Shown: positions 10,206 through 21,381, counted from the stretch's first letter. The stretch: 64,000 bases of DNA from Pseudoalteromonas holothuriae (GCF_945859825.1 NZ_CAMAPC010000010.1:104628-168627), one strand, 5' to 3'. The notes: generated from the sequence alone by a model not told the origin. Program-made: numbers and translations.

Positions 10206-12101
10206 TTACTTCATTATTGATTTGTTTTGATATCTGAATTTTAAAAAGCTTTGTGCTTTGTCTAAAACACCAAATGCTTCTTTAAGGTTTCGTTGTTCAA
10301 ACTCTGAAAGTGTTTCAGGGGATAAACTATTGTCGGGTTTTTCATTTTGTTCAATTTGCCAAGATTGATGCTTAATGCGCATAATTGCAATGTATTCAAG
10401 GGCAGCTTGCAAGTCTTGTACTTTCCCTTTCGGTAGTATGTTTGCTTCGTTGATGTCTTCAAGTCTTTCAAATGAATTTTGTTTTCTTGAACCCACAGCT
10501 AATGCATGTACACGCACTAAATCTGATAAGGGCGCTGTACCGCGACGTTTGATATTCATAGAGCGCCGATGTTGACCATCTTGCTCTAAAACAAAGCCGT
10601 TAAAAAACCCTAAAGGTGGTGTTCTTCTTAGTGCGTTGTGCGCCATAGCGGCGAGAAAGCCGGGTGTTTTCTGCGCCTTTTTACTAATAAAGTTGGTAAG
10701 GCTTTCAGCCCATTTAACTTTGCCCCAAACGCCTTCAAGGTCAAAGAAGATAGAGCTATTCAATAGGGCCTCTGGTTTAGGGTTTTCTATCCAGTCACTG
10801 AATTGCGCTTGCCATTGGTCAAAAGTGAGGCGCCAAGCAGGGTTACTCGCCATAATTCCGCCATCGCAATAGGTATAACCACAATTAGCAAGGCCATCAC
10901 AAACAAACTTGGCGAGCTGTTCAAAGTATTTTCCATGCATGTTGTACTGGTAGCTATTATCAAGTATTAATGCGTTGTCTTGATCGGTAACTATCAGCTG
11001 CTCATCACGTGCCATGGAGCCTAGTGCAATAAAACAATACGCGATAGGAGGCGGTCCCAATTTAGCTTCAGCAAGTTCGAGTAGTTTGTGTTTGAATGTT
11101 TTACCAATAATAGACATCGCTGAGCCAATCATATGCGAATTGGCATCTTCATTGACCATACGAATAAAGATAGTGCTTAAATATTTTGCGTAACTGGCAA
11201 GGTCATCAACACTTTGTTGCTCCATCAACCCTCGTACAAACAATAGACTACTTTGTGACTCATAACGTAAAATATCTGATAAGGTGAGCATACCAATAGG
11301 CTTACGTTTATGTACAATTGGTAAATGATGAACACTGTCTCTGAGCATTAACATCATGGCTTCAAATACATAAGCATTAGAGTCAATAATAACCACGTCG
11401 GTTGTCATAATATCAGCAACGGGCGTATCATAAGGCAACCCTTGGGCTACCACTTTATTGCGTAGATCCCTGTCACTTATTAAGCCAACCACTTGTGCAT
11501 CGTCTTCTTCAGGGTCATCAACCATAGGTTTCGCAGGGTCATAGATCAAAAGAGAAGATACTTGTTCTTTAGCCATCACTTGTGCAGCTTGCTGAACGGT
11601 ACTGTTGCGTTCAGCATAAACTACATCTCTTAATATTAGTTTGGTGACCTTGGCAGTGGTCATGTCATTACTGTCAGCTTGCTCAGAGACGGTCATTTTC
11701 AAGCGGGTGTTATCATCTGCTTCGAAATAGTCGGCAAAAAACTCAAAATTATTACAATATTCATCAAAAATGCCGACAGGTATACAATAAACTAAGGTAT
11801 CTTCGAGTGTATTTGCGCCAAATCGTACTTTTCGATTCATCAGCAAGCCTCGGTGGCCAAAAATACCACCAGTTGAGATACGATGATATAACTCGCCTGA
11901 ACGACGAAGTAATTCTACAGAGCCTGAGCGAATTACATATAGATAGTTGATTTGCTGTTCGTACTCAAATATTTGGCTTCCACAGCGGTAATAGCTCACT
12001 TCTACGTTACTTGCAAGGGTGTTTAGTGCATCTGATGGTAAGTCAGAAAATGGAGCATATGCTTCCAAGAAATTGGCAACTTCCTGATGTTCGACTTCCA
12101 T
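10206..12101 (-). CDS. Cyclic-nucleotide-binding, CBS-pair, DUF294 nucleotidyltransferase-like protein
   Basis: A 631-aa multidomain cytoplasmic protein. Domains in order: cNMP-binding fold (about 15-130), two CBS domains (about 150-285, with VVGLISDRDLRNKV and IGMLTLSDILRY), a GlnD-like nucleotidyltransferase domain (GSMARDEQ at 361-368, DQD at 373-375), and a helical DUF294 C-terminal domain (about 470-620). This architecture suggests an effector-gated nucleotidyltransferase, but no target protein or reaction is established for the family as far as I know. It is probably transcribed together with the downstream exonuclease. Confidence 0.85.
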   Translation of the reverse strand: MEVEHQEVANFLEAYAPFSDLPSDALNTLASNVEVSYYRCGSQIFEYEQQINYLYVIRSGSVELLRRSGELYHRISTGGIFGHRGLLMNRKVRFGANTLEDTLVYCIPVGIFDEYCNNFEFFADYFEADDNTRLKMTVSEQADSNDMTTAKVTKLILRDVVYAERNSTVQQAAQVMAKEQVSSLLIYDPAKPMVDDPEEDDAQVVGLISDRDLRNKVVAQGLPYDTPVADIMTTDVVIIDSNAYVFEAMMLMLRDSVHHLPIVHKRKPIGMLTLSDILRYESQSSLLFVRGLMEQQSVDDLASYAKYLSTIFIRMVNEDANSHMIGSAMSIIGKTFKHKLLELAEAKLGPPPIAYCFIALGSMARDEQLIVTDQDNALILDNSYQYNMHGKYFEQLAKFVCDGLANCGYTYCDGGIMASNPAWRLTFDQWQAQFSDWIENPKPEALLNSSIFFDLEGVWGKVKWAESLTNFISKKAQKTPGFLAAMAHNALRRTPPLGFFNGFVLEQDGQHRRSMNIKRRGTAPLSDLVRVHALAVGSRKQNSFERLEDINEANILPKGKVQDLQAALEYIAIMRIKHQSWQIEQNEKPDNSLSPETLSEFEQRNLKEAFGVLDKAQSFLKFRYQNKSIMK

Positions 12102-12306
12102 GGTTTGCCTTGATATAAAAAGAGAATTAACCTTATTGTGGGAGACAGTAAGCTAATTTGCAATGATAATTACTTGCTACTAAACACTTTTTATAAGTTT
12201 TGTGTGGGAAGAATAAGCATAGCTGTAAAACTAATTGAAACCATTAAAGTGCTCAACGCTTGCATGCCACTTTAACTTACATATTCTGTAAATTACTAAC
12301 TTTAGG

Positions 12307-12340
12307 GAATATAAGGCTTGTTTAAATAAGCCTTATATTC
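12307..12340 (-). terminator. Hairpin downstream of fghA
   Basis: Perfect 13-bp inverted repeat GAATATAAGGCTT / AAGCCTTATATTC with an 8-base loop, 11 bases past the fghA stop. No T tract follows, so it may stabilise the mRNA 3' end rather than terminate alone. Confidence 0.5.
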
Positions 12341-12350
12341 TGTGGATTGT

Positions 12351-13193
12351 TTAAGAAAAGTGTTTAGCGTGAAAATGCAGGTGCTCGTCGATAAAACTAC
12401 TGATAAAAAAGTAGCTATGATCGTAGCCTTCTCGCATGTTTAATGTGAGAGGATAATTGATATTCTCAGCTACTTTTTGCAAATGCCAAGGTTGTAGTTG
12501 CTCTTCTAAAAAGCTGTCTGCATCGCCTTGGTCTATTAAAATAGGGATTGGTTGCTTAAACTGCTGCTGTGAAAGCAAAGCCGTTGCGTCATATTGCTGC
12601 CAAATACTAGTATCTATCCCTAAATAACCTGTAAATGCTTTAACTCCCCAAGGGCATTGTTGCGGGTGAACAATTGGGCTAAAAGCTGAAATGCTTGAGT
12701 AAACATCGCTATTACGCAGACCTATGGTCAAAGCACCATGGCCACCCATTGAGTGACCACTTATGGCTTGTTGTTCTGTCACAGGGAAGTGTGCTTTGAT
12801 CAGTTGAGGAAGCTCACTCACAACATAGTCATACATGTGATAGTGCTTATCAAACGGAGGCATTATTGCATTGAGGTAAAACCCCGCACCTAAACCAAAA
12901 TCGTAATTGGCAGCCGGGTCATCAGCAACACTCTCACCACGTGGGCTAGTATCGGATGTTACAATAGCAATGCCAAGTTCATTGGCAGTTTTGAACGCCC
13001 CTGCTTTTTGCATAAAGTTTTCATCGGTGCAGGTTAAGCCTGAAAGCCAATAAAGCACCGGTACCTTTTTTCCATGATTAGCAGCTTCAGGTAAAAAGAT
13101 TGCAAAAGTCATATCACATTGTGTAGTTGTGCTGGTGTGGCGGTATCGCTTATGCCAGCCGCCAACTACTTTATTGCTGGTAATAAGTTCCAT
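12351..13193 (-). CDS. fghA: S-formylglutathione hydrolase
   Basis: A 280-aa esterase-D type alpha/beta hydrolase that cleaves S-formylglutathione to formate and glutathione, the second step of formaldehyde detoxification. The nucleophile elbow is in ISGHSMGGHGALT. The acid and base regions are in DQGDADSFL and GYDHSYFFISSF. The early block YWLSGLTCTDENFMQKAG is characteristic of the family. It lies 8 bases downstream of frmA on the same strand, so the two form an operon. Confidence 0.95.
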   Translation of the reverse strand: MELITSNKVVGGWHKRYRHTSTTTQCDMTFAIFLPEAANHGKKVPVLYWLSGLTCTDENFMQKAGAFKTANELGIAIVTSDTSPRGESVADDPAANYDFGLGAGFYLNAIMPPFDKHYHMYDYVVSELPQLIKAHFPVTEQQAISGHSMGGHGALTIGLRNSDVYSSISAFSPIVHPQQCPWGVKAFTGYLGIDTSIWQQYDATALLSQQQFKQPIPILIDQGDADSFLEEQLQPWHLQKVAENINYPLTLNMREGYDHSYFFISSFIDEHLHFHAKHFS

Positions 13194-13201
13194 AATAACC
13201 C

Positions 13202-14434
<1,233 letters not shown>

Positions 14435-15319
14435 ATGTTGGATAGATGGACAGGTATTGACGAGTTTGTTGCGGTTGCCACACTTGGCTCTTTTACGCTT
14501 GCTGCAAAAAATTTAAGTACTTCGGTTGCGCAAGTTAGCAGAAGAGTCAAAGAGCTTGAACAACAGTTAAATCATCAGTTATTGACTCGAACTACACGTA
14601 CTCTCACACTGACTCAAGAGGGTAAAGTTTTTCTCACTCATGCAAGACATTTACAGCATGCCTATAACGATGCTCAACTGGCGCTTCGACAGCGTGATCA
14701 GCAGCCTTCAGGAGTATTAAAGCTTACTGCCCCCGTGATGTTTGGCGAGCACTACATTATGCCATTAGTTCATGACTTTATGCGTAAATACCCGAAGGTA
14801 AGTGTGGAAATGCAGTTAAGTAATGAACAGCTAGATATTGTCGCAGCTGGTATTGATGTTGCAATCAGGCTTGGTCATTTAAAAGATTCAAGCCTTAGGG
14901 CTAGAAAATTATCTTCAAGGCGCACTTTGGTCTGCGCTGCACCGGGCTACATTACAAATCATGGTCAGCCTCATAGTTTAAATGAACTATCACAGCATAC
15001 TTGTTTGATTGGTAATAGTCGTACATGGCGGTTTTTAGATTGTGCTAAGGAGCGTAATATTACTGTGCATGGTAATTTAATTTGTAATAGTGGCTGGGCT
15101 TTACTAGATGCCGCTTGTAAAGGCATGGGCTTGGTTCAATTACCGCACTATTATGTGCAAGCCGCTTTACAGAAGGGGCAGTTGATTGAACTTTTGCCAA
15201 AGTTTAAGCCTGAGGCTGAAGGGGTCTGGGCGGTATATCCACCCAGACAATATGTACCTACTAGTTTGCGATTGTTGCTTGATCATTTTGTGCAGGAGTT
15301 TATTCACTCGAATGCATAG
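14435..15319 (+). CDS. LysR-family transcriptional regulator
   Basis: A 294-aa regulator. The winged helix-turn-helix (about 1-62) reads VAVATLGSFTLAAKNLSTS and QVSRRVKELEQQLNHQLLTR, and is followed by a periplasmic-binding-protein-like sensor domain (about 90-290). Divergent orientation from frmA-fghA suggests it regulates formaldehyde detoxification, which is inference from position. The 3' end overlaps the end of the convergent SulP gene by 20 bases. Confidence 0.88.
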   Translation: MLDRWTGIDEFVAVATLGSFTLAAKNLSTSVAQVSRRVKELEQQLNHQLLTRTTRTLTLTQEGKVFLTHARHLQHAYNDAQLALRQRDQQPSGVLKLTAPVMFGEHYIMPLVHDFMRKYPKVSVEMQLSNEQLDIVAAGIDVAIRLGHLKDSSLRARKLSSRRTLVCAAPGYITNHGQPHSLNELSQHTCLIGNSRTWRFLDCAKERNITVHGNLICNSGWALLDAACKGMGLVQLPHYYVQAALQKGQLIELLPKFKPEAEGVWAVYPPRQYVPTSLRLLLDHFVQEFIHSNA

Positions 15320-16952
15320 TACTCAGTGCCATGTTGAGCGCTTCTTCACGGCTTTGGCAAAACGCGTTGCCACCTAAACGTTCGTTGATATTAAAGCGAT
15401 GTAATTGCTCACTGGTTTCTTTGTTAGGTGAATAAATATACACCTCACAGTTGGCATCAAGCGCATCAATAATCGCATTTTCTAAAGCGAGGCTAACGGT
15501 AACATCTAACATTGCAACATCGCTGAGATCAAGCACCATTGCTTTATATTTAGCTATATCTCTGTGTTGACGGGCGATAGCCTTAGAGACACTAAAAATC
15601 ATTGGCCCCGATAAATAAAAGTACAGTAATTGCCCCTGTGCTCGGTTAAATAATTCGCGTTCAACATCTGTCATAGGCACATCGTCATCACTATCACTAA
15701 TTGCTTTGACCTGCTCAGCTTGCATTCTACTCAATCGCTCAATAACAATAATATTTGAAATAAATACACCAAGACCCACAGCAACCATTAAATCAACAAA
15801 CACAGTTAATAGCATTACGCCATACATGATAGCCATTTGCATGATACTGAGTTTGTGTGCACGCTGAATAAAGCTCCAGTCGAGAATGTTAAAGCCAACA
15901 TAAACGGCGATACCAGCAAGTACAGCCATAGGAATTGGTTCGGTTAAGCTGCCCGCCACAAACACCACAGCCATTAAAATTAGGGCGCGAATAATTCCAG
16001 CTGCTGGTGAACGAGCACCCACTTGAATGTTAACCACCGTGCCCATAGTTGCACCTGCACCAGGTAGCGCGCCAAATAAGCCTGAGATCATGTTAGCAAT
16101 ACCTTGACCTCTGAGCTCTTTGTCTGAGTTATGCTCCGTTCTGGTCAAACTATCGCCAATAACTGCCGTTAAGAGTGTATCAATACACCCTAATGTACCA
16201 AGGATAAGTGCATCAATGATCATTTCAGTAAACACGTCCGCACCGAAGGTAGGCCAAACAATATCGGGTAAACCACTAGGAATTTCACCAATGCGGCGAA
16301 TGCTATCGGAGTCAAAAAAGATCACTGAGAATAAAGTAATCGCAATTAAAGCAACGAGCTGTGCAGGCACATATTGGCGGTATTTTTGCGGAAGATAAAA
16401 AAGAATGCCTAAAGTAAGCACACCTAATAAAAGCTCTGTAAAGTGCAAGTTCATAACCAGTTCGGGCAGTACTGACAAAGTGCCGATAACACCACCTGAT
16501 GGTGCTTTATGGCCAAGTAAGGGAGCAATTTGCAGAATAATTAAAATAACCCCGATACCAGACATAAAGCCAGAGATCACGCTATATGGCATTAACGTCA
16601 CATATTTACCCAGTTTTAATGTGCCGAGTAAAATCTGAAATGCACCTGCCATCATGACCACAGTAAAACCCATAGCCATACCTGTTTCGGGATATTTGGC
16701 CATCATAGTGGTTAAGACTGCGGTCATAATAACCGTCATCGGACCTGTAGGTTCAGAAATGAGAGAGGTAGAGCCACCAAATAGGGCCGCAAAAAGACCC
16801 ACGAGAATTGCGCCCCACATGCCGGCTTCAGCACCAGCTCCTGAGGCAACACCAAATGCTAGAGCGAGCGGGAGGGAAATTATCGCAGTAGTTACTCCTC
16901 CAAACAAATCGCCCTTTAAATTCATGTGTTTAAATCGAGATATAGACAACAT
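15300..16952 (-). CDS. SulP-family anion transporter with STAS domain
   Basis: A 550-aa SLC26/SulP protein of about 10-12 membrane segments with the family motif near the start (GVTTAIISLPLALAFGVASG) and a C-terminal STAS domain (about 430-545, with AMVLDLSDVAMLDVT). Members carry sulfate, bicarbonate, dicarboxylates or other anions; many marine homologues are sodium-bicarbonate type, but the substrate is not settled here. I chose the ATG at 16952 because GGAAG lies 4 bases upstream; the frame stays open for 23 more codons. It overlaps the LysR gene tail by 20 bases. Confidence 0.85.
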   Translation of the reverse strand: MLSISRFKHMNLKGDLFGGVTTAIISLPLALAFGVASGAGAEAGMWGAILVGLFAALFGGSTSLISEPTGPMTVIMTAVLTTMMAKYPETGMAMGFTVVMMAGAFQILLGTLKLGKYVTLMPYSVISGFMSGIGVILIILQIAPLLGHKAPSGGVIGTLSVLPELVMNLHFTELLLGVLTLGILFYLPQKYRQYVPAQLVALIAITLFSVIFFDSDSIRRIGEIPSGLPDIVWPTFGADVFTEMIIDALILGTLGCIDTLLTAVIGDSLTRTEHNSDKELRGQGIANMISGLFGALPGAGATMGTVVNIQVGARSPAAGIIRALILMAVVFVAGSLTEPIPMAVLAGIAVYVGFNILDWSFIQRAHKLSIMQMAIMYGVMLLTVFVDLMVAVGLGVFISNIIVIERLSRMQAEQVKAISDSDDDVPMTDVERELFNRAQGQLLYFYLSGPMIFSVSKAIARQHRDIAKYKAMVLDLSDVAMLDVTVSLALENAIIDALDANCEVYIYSPNKETSEQLHRFNINERLGGNAFCQSREEALNMALSTMHSSE

Positions 16953-17106
16953 AAAACTTCCATGCCGCGAGAGTTCACGCATTTTACACCAAAAATTGAA
17001 TTTAACTATCAGATACTCCATATTTTTTTACAATTTGCTACGTACCCTGTATTCATGCTTTGTGATAGTATTCGCAACATTAGCCTCAAACATCATCAAA
17101 ATTAAT

Positions 17107-18315
17107 ATGTATCAGCCAGTTAGCCTATTTGTTGGCTTAAGGTATGCAAAAGCCGCTAAAGGTAACGCCTTTATTTCATTTATCTCGTTTTTTTCCATTG
17201 CTGGGATTGCACTGGGATTGATGTCTTTGATCACTGTGAGTTCGGTAATGAATGGTTTTGAACAGTCGCTTAAAACCGCCATGCTTGATTTAATTCCGCA
17301 TGTGCAACTTCGCCACACCTCAAATTCAGGTGATAACACAGAGTTACTTAAAAAGTTACGAGATAATAAACAGGTAAAACGTATACAGCCTTATTTAACC
17401 TCAGATGTCATTTTGCAAACGAATAAAGAACTTTTAGGCGTAAGGCTGCAAGGGGTTTTTTCGGGATATAGTAACCCTGTAGAGCAGCATATTTATAGTG
17501 GGTCTAGTACGCGAATGGAAAATAGTAAATATCAGTTGATGATAAGCCGTTATTTATCCAGCAAATTAGGTGTTGGAGTTGGTGAAGAAATTAGAGTAAT
17601 TTTACCTGATGTATCAAGTTATACACCACTTGGACGTATACCCATGCAACGTCTCTTTACTGTTGCTGCTATCTATGATTCAAACAGCGAAGCTGATACG
17701 GCTCTGGCTTTTGCTGACGGTAAGAGTTTAGCGAGGCTGATGCGACGTATAGACAGTGCCAAATATGACGTGAGTATAACTTTGCATGATGCATTTGCTC
17801 TGAGTGATTTTTATCTTGAAAACCCGCAACTAAAGCGTGATTTTGACATCGATGATTGGCAGTCACAGCAGGGAACATTATTTGCTGCTGTTGCAATGGA
17901 AAAGCGTATTATGTCGTTCTTATTGGGACTTATTGTGATAGTCGCTATATTCAACATATTGTCAGCTTTATCTATGATGGTAAGAGAAAAACAAGGTGAA
18001 GTTGCCATTTTACAAACGTTAGGGTTTACGCCACAAATGATAGGCCGGGTATTTATGGTACAAGGGCTATACAATGGTTTGATTGGTACAATGATAGGTG
18101 TTGTTTTTGGTATTTTAGTTGCTAATTATATCAATGAAATTTTAGCATTTACGGGGTTGTCATTACTTGGAGGAGCAAGTTTACCGGTGGTTTTCTCACA
18201 GTCAGGTTTATTAACAATGGCTTTAGTCAGCATTTTAATGAGTTTTATTGCAACTTTGTATCCAGCAAAAAAAGCAGCCAGTGTTCTACCAGCAGAGGTA
18301 TTAAGGTATGAATGA
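17107..18315 (+). CDS. lolC: Lipoprotein-releasing ABC transporter permease LolC
   Basis: A 402-aa inner-membrane permease of the FtsX/MacB type: a transmembrane helix near residues 22-45, a large periplasmic domain, then three helices in the last 150 residues. With LolD and LolE it extracts mature outer-membrane lipoproteins from the inner membrane and hands them to LolA. The start at 17107 (MYQPVSLFVGLRYAKAAKG) matches the conserved LolC N-terminus; the frame is open further upstream but that part lies antisense to the SulP gene. It overlaps lolD by 8 bases. Confidence 0.93.
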   Translation: MYQPVSLFVGLRYAKAAKGNAFISFISFFSIAGIALGLMSLITVSSVMNGFEQSLKTAMLDLIPHVQLRHTSNSGDNTELLKKLRDNKQVKRIQPYLTSDVILQTNKELLGVRLQGVFSGYSNPVEQHIYSGSSTRMENSKYQLMISRYLSSKLGVGVGEEIRVILPDVSSYTPLGRIPMQRLFTVAAIYDSNSEADTALAFADGKSLARLMRRIDSAKYDVSITLHDAFALSDFYLENPQLKRDFDIDDWQSQQGTLFAAVAMEKRIMSFLLGLIVIVAIFNILSALSMMVREKQGEVAILQTLGFTPQMIGRVFMVQGLYNGLIGTMIGVVFGILVANYINEILAFTGLSLLGGASLPVVFSQSGLLTMALVSILMSFIATLYPAKKAASVLPAEVLRYE

Positions 18316-18997
18316 GTTAGTGATAGATTGCCAAAAGCTGGGCAAATCATATCAAGACGGGAAAGCACAAGTTGATGTGCTAAAGGGGGTTGATTTACAA
18401 GTTCGCCAAGGTGAAATGCTGGCGATAGTAGGCAGTTCCGGCTCTGGTAAAAGTACACTGCTACATATTTTAGGCACATTAGATACTGAGTCATCAGGTA
18501 GTGTCAGCATTAAGGGAGTGCAGGTAGGTCAACTTTCTCGTTCAAAGCAAGCTGATTTTAGAAATCAAAATATGGGCTTTATCTATCAATTTCACCACTT
18601 ATTGATGGAGTTTACCGCGCTTGAAAATGTTGCAATGCCACTGTTGATAAGTGGAATGAGTGCTAAACAAGCACATCCAGAAGCGTTAGCAATGTTAGAG
18701 CGTGTGGGTTTAAAGCAGCGTGCTTCACACAAACCGTCTGAACTATCAGGTGGAGAACGTCAGCGTGTAGCAATCGCAAGAGCACTGGTTACTAAGCCAT
18801 CTTTGGTGCTTGCTGATGAGCCAACCGGTAATTTAGACAAGTATAATGCGGTGCGTATTTATGAATTATTAACGCAATTGAATAAACAGTTGAATACCAG
18901 TTTTGTCGTTGTGACCCATGACTTAGAATTAGCAGCAAAACTTGGCCGAAGTGTTCAACTCGATGATGGTTTGCTTGCTGAGGTAAGCCATGCTTAG
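18308..18997 (+). CDS. lolD: Lipoprotein-releasing ABC transporter ATPase LolD
   Basis: A 229-aa ABC ATPase with Walker A GSSGSGKST, Q-loop region NMGFIYQFHHLLMEFTALEN (the LolD-type FIYQFHHLL), signature LSGGERQR and Walker B LVLADEPTGNLD. It energises LolCE. It overlaps lolC and lolE by 8 bases each, so the three are coupled in one operon. Confidence 0.96.
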   Translation: MNELVIDCQKLGKSYQDGKAQVDVLKGVDLQVRQGEMLAIVGSSGSGKSTLLHILGTLDTESSGSVSIKGVQVGQLSRSKQADFRNQNMGFIYQFHHLLMEFTALENVAMPLLISGMSAKQAHPEALAMLERVGLKQRASHKPSELSGGERQRVAIARALVTKPSLVLADEPTGNLDKYNAVRIYELLTQLNKQLNTSFVVVTHDLELAAKLGRSVQLDDGLLAEVSHA

Positions 18998-20219
18998 TGC
19001 ATATTTAAGCAAGCGGTTTCGACAAGCAAAGCGCAGAACCGGTATCGTAAGTTTGTTAAGTAAAGCCTCAACTCTTGGGGTTATGTTAGGCGTAACGGTT
19101 TTGATTATTGCTTTATCAGTGATAAATGGCTTTGAGCAACAGCTTGAAGAGCGTTTGTTATCGGTCGTACCACATGTGAGTTATCAAGCGCCTTACGAAC
19201 CCATTGATAATTGGCCGAAAAAGGTTGAGCAGTTAGAGCAGCATCCAAACATTCTTGCCGCTACACCAGAGATTAACCTAACCGCAATGGTACAATATAA
19301 AGGCAAATTAAAAGCCACGCAGCTCAAAGCTGTTATCCCAAGGTTACATCAAAAAGTGTCGGGAATTGGTGCTTATATACAAGGTAAGAATATCGCCCAA
19401 CTTAAGCAAAATGAAATTGTTTTAGGCAAAAAAATAGCGCAATCACTGGGTGCAATTATCGGGGATAGAATAACAATTCTTGTTGCAAATCAACATGCAG
19501 ATAAACCTTTGGCTGCACCGAAACGTTTATCATTAGAGCTTGTTGGCATTATCAATATGGGCGGTCCGGTTGACGAATCCCTAGCATTAACTCATTTAAA
19601 TGCATTACAAAATACGTTAGGCCTTAGCCTTTCTCAAGTGACCGGTTTAAGGGCAAAAGTCGATAACATTTTTCAAGCGCATGATATTGCTATGAACGCA
19701 GGTCAGAGCCTTACTGACCTTGTTTATGTAAATAGCTGGTTTCGAACACAAGGAAGCTTATATCAGGATATTCAAATGGTGAGAACCATTGTGTTCTTAG
19801 TCGTATTTCTCATTATCGCGGTAGCCAGTTTTAATATTGTGTCTTCAATGGTCATGGAAGTAAAAGAGAAACAAGCCAGCATTGCTATTTTGAAAACAAT
19901 GGGGGCTAAAGATAGCACAATATTTGCTACGTTTGCTTTGCAAGGGATCACATACGCTGCAATAGGGGCTTTTATCGGCACCGCTGTTGGTGTGTTGCTG
20001 GCGATAAATTTACCTGACTTATTTAATGCGGCTTTTGTAGAAGCAAATAGCAATCCGCTTGCAGGCGTTTATTTTGTTGAGTTTTTGCCTTCAAAGTTAA
20101 TTTGGTCAGATATTATTATCACATTGACAGTGACTTTAGTTTTAGCATTACTTGCGAGTGTGTACCCAGCTTGGCAAGCAACAAAAACTAATCCAGCTCA
20201 AGTGCTTGGTAATTCTTGA
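18990..20219 (+). CDS. lolE: Lipoprotein-releasing ABC transporter permease LolE
   Basis: A 409-aa paralogue of LolC with the same topology: an N-terminal helix (LGVMLGVTVLIIALSVINGF), a periplasmic domain, and three C-terminal helices with the cytoplasmic coupling motif MEVKEKQASIAILKTMGA. A separate LolC and LolE (rather than the fused LolF found in some bacteria) is the usual enterobacterial and Alteromonadales arrangement. Last gene of lolCDE. Confidence 0.93.
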   Translation: MLSAYLSKRFRQAKRRTGIVSLLSKASTLGVMLGVTVLIIALSVINGFEQQLEERLLSVVPHVSYQAPYEPIDNWPKKVEQLEQHPNILAATPEINLTAMVQYKGKLKATQLKAVIPRLHQKVSGIGAYIQGKNIAQLKQNEIVLGKKIAQSLGAIIGDRITILVANQHADKPLAAPKRLSLELVGIINMGGPVDESLALTHLNALQNTLGLSLSQVTGLRAKVDNIFQAHDIAMNAGQSLTDLVYVNSWFRTQGSLYQDIQMVRTIVFLVVFLIIAVASFNIVSSMVMEVKEKQASIAILKTMGAKDSTIFATFALQGITYAAIGAFIGTAVGVLLAINLPDLFNAAFVEANSNPLAGVYFVEFLPSKLIWSDIIITLTVTLVLALLASVYPAWQATKTNPAQVLGNS

Positions 20220-20227
20220 ACTGAAGC

Positions 20228-20255
20228 CATACAATAATTTGTTAGTTATTGTATG
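20228..20255 (+). terminator. Hairpin after lolE
   Basis: Perfect 10-bp inverted repeat CATACAATAA / TTATTGTATG with an 8-base loop, 9 bases past the lolE stop; no T tract. It covers an in-frame ATG at 20253, one reason for preferring the later start of the next gene. Confidence 0.5.
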
Positions 20256-20351
20256 CAGGTTAATATTAACAGTTTTGTGTTAAGGGCTTGCAAGGATGAA
20301 AGCAAACCCTTACATTACTGGCATCAAGCAAGCTTAATAAAGAAGTTAAAT

Positions 20352-20783
20352 ATGAGCGAACAACAACAATTAACGCCACAACAGCGCGAAGAATTAGAAA
20401 AGCAATGGCAAAGAGAGTGCTTTCAAAGTGCTCAAAAGCATCTAGCAGAAAAAGGCATTATACCAAGTACTGTATTTGATAAAGAAAGCCGGTTTTTAGC
20501 GCCGCTGTGTGCAATTTGGAAGATTAAAGCTCAAACGGGAAAAACGTATTGGGTAGTAACAGGGCGTTTGCCTACAGATCATATGGAAACAAGTGCCGCA
20601 GCAACAGCTCGAGAAGCCATAAAAAGCTTTTCATACCGTTGGCAGATGAGAGCTGATGAAATAGTTGCAGCAGGCGTGCAGGACGAAACCCAAGCGAAAT
20701 TTGCGAATTTGCTTGTAAATAGGGCACATGGTCTTTACGAAATTGCCGACAAAGACGAACTTTGGGTTAATGAAGCATCGTAA
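20352..20783 (+). CDS. DUF4826-like small cytoplasmic protein
   Basis: A 143-aa soluble protein with no signal peptide or membrane segment. It begins MSEQQQLTPQQ and contains FLAPLCAIWKIKAQTGKTYW and LPTDHMETSAAATAREAIKS. I recall this pattern as the DUF4826 family of marine gammaproteobacteria, function unknown. I chose the ATG at 20352; the open frame upstream crosses the lolE hairpin. The 3' end overlaps the convergent GNAT gene by 17 bases. Confidence 0.65.
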   Translation: MSEQQQLTPQQREELEKQWQRECFQSAQKHLAEKGIIPSTVFDKESRFLAPLCAIWKIKAQTGKTYWVVTGRLPTDHMETSAAATAREAIKSFSYRWQMRADEIVAAGVQDETQAKFANLLVNRAHGLYEIADKDELWVNEAS

Positions 20784-21225
20784 ATGGCTCAGTTTTGAAT
20801 GCGGAGATAGGGCATCTCAACTTTTGTCTTGGGATCCCTGCTTCCATAAAAACACAACCTTGTTTTAAGAAGCCATTATCAACAAAATTGGGCACTTCAT
20901 CTAAAATACAATTGACATAGATATTGTCTAAGCCTTTGTCACTGGCAAGTAATACCAAGTAATTAAGCAAAGAAGCATAAACATCGCGATTTCTATGTGA
21001 TTGAATGACTGCAATACGACTAATCAACCCGTCTGGGCTAAGCCTACCTGTTCCAACAGGTTCTTCATCATCATTACATATAATAACATGATCAGACTTT
21101 GCATCTAATGCGTCAAACTCAACTTCCTTAGGAATATGTAGCTCATAGACGAATACACGTTCACGAATTTTTTTTAATTGCGCTTTTTTTTGAAGCCAAC
21201 TGACCTTGTCAACATGGTAACTCAT
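20767..21225 (-). CDS. GNAT-family N-acetyltransferase
   Basis: A 152-aa protein resembling the ElaA/YjcF-like GNAT group. The acetyl-CoA binding region is around ISRIAVIQSHRNRDVYASLL, although the canonical Q/R-x-x-G-x-A loop is changed to RNRDVYA, so activity is not certain. Early residues KKIRERVFVYELHIPKEVEF are typical of this subgroup. It is a single gene, convergent with the DUF4826 gene. The substrate is unknown. Confidence 0.7.
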   Translation of the reverse strand: MSYHVDKVSWLQKKAQLKKIRERVFVYELHIPKEVEFDALDAKSDHVIICNDDEEPVGTGRLSPDGLISRIAVIQSHRNRDVYASLLNYLVLLASDKGLDNIYVNCILDEVPNFVDNGFLKQGCVFMEAGIPRQKLRCPISAFKTEPFTMLH

Positions 21226-21381
21226 GATTCCTCCACCTAATACTTAGCGTATTTGCGCAGGTTACCAAGCCTTTAAGTGCATAATGTTGCGTGATTTATT
21301 AGCAAGATAAAAGTTAGCTTGATAATAAAACAAACCTAAAGTAACTTGGCAACGGTCACAGTTTGAATGCTAATAACTTAA

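Noticed and set aside
16654..17106. Upstream extension of the lolC reading frame
   Set aside because: The extension is antisense to the SulP gene, and conserved LolC sequence begins at MYQPVSLFVG (17107).
20253..20351. Earlier start for the DUF4826 gene
   Set aside because: The ATG at 20253 is inside the lolE hairpin and the extra 33 residues do not look like family sequence.
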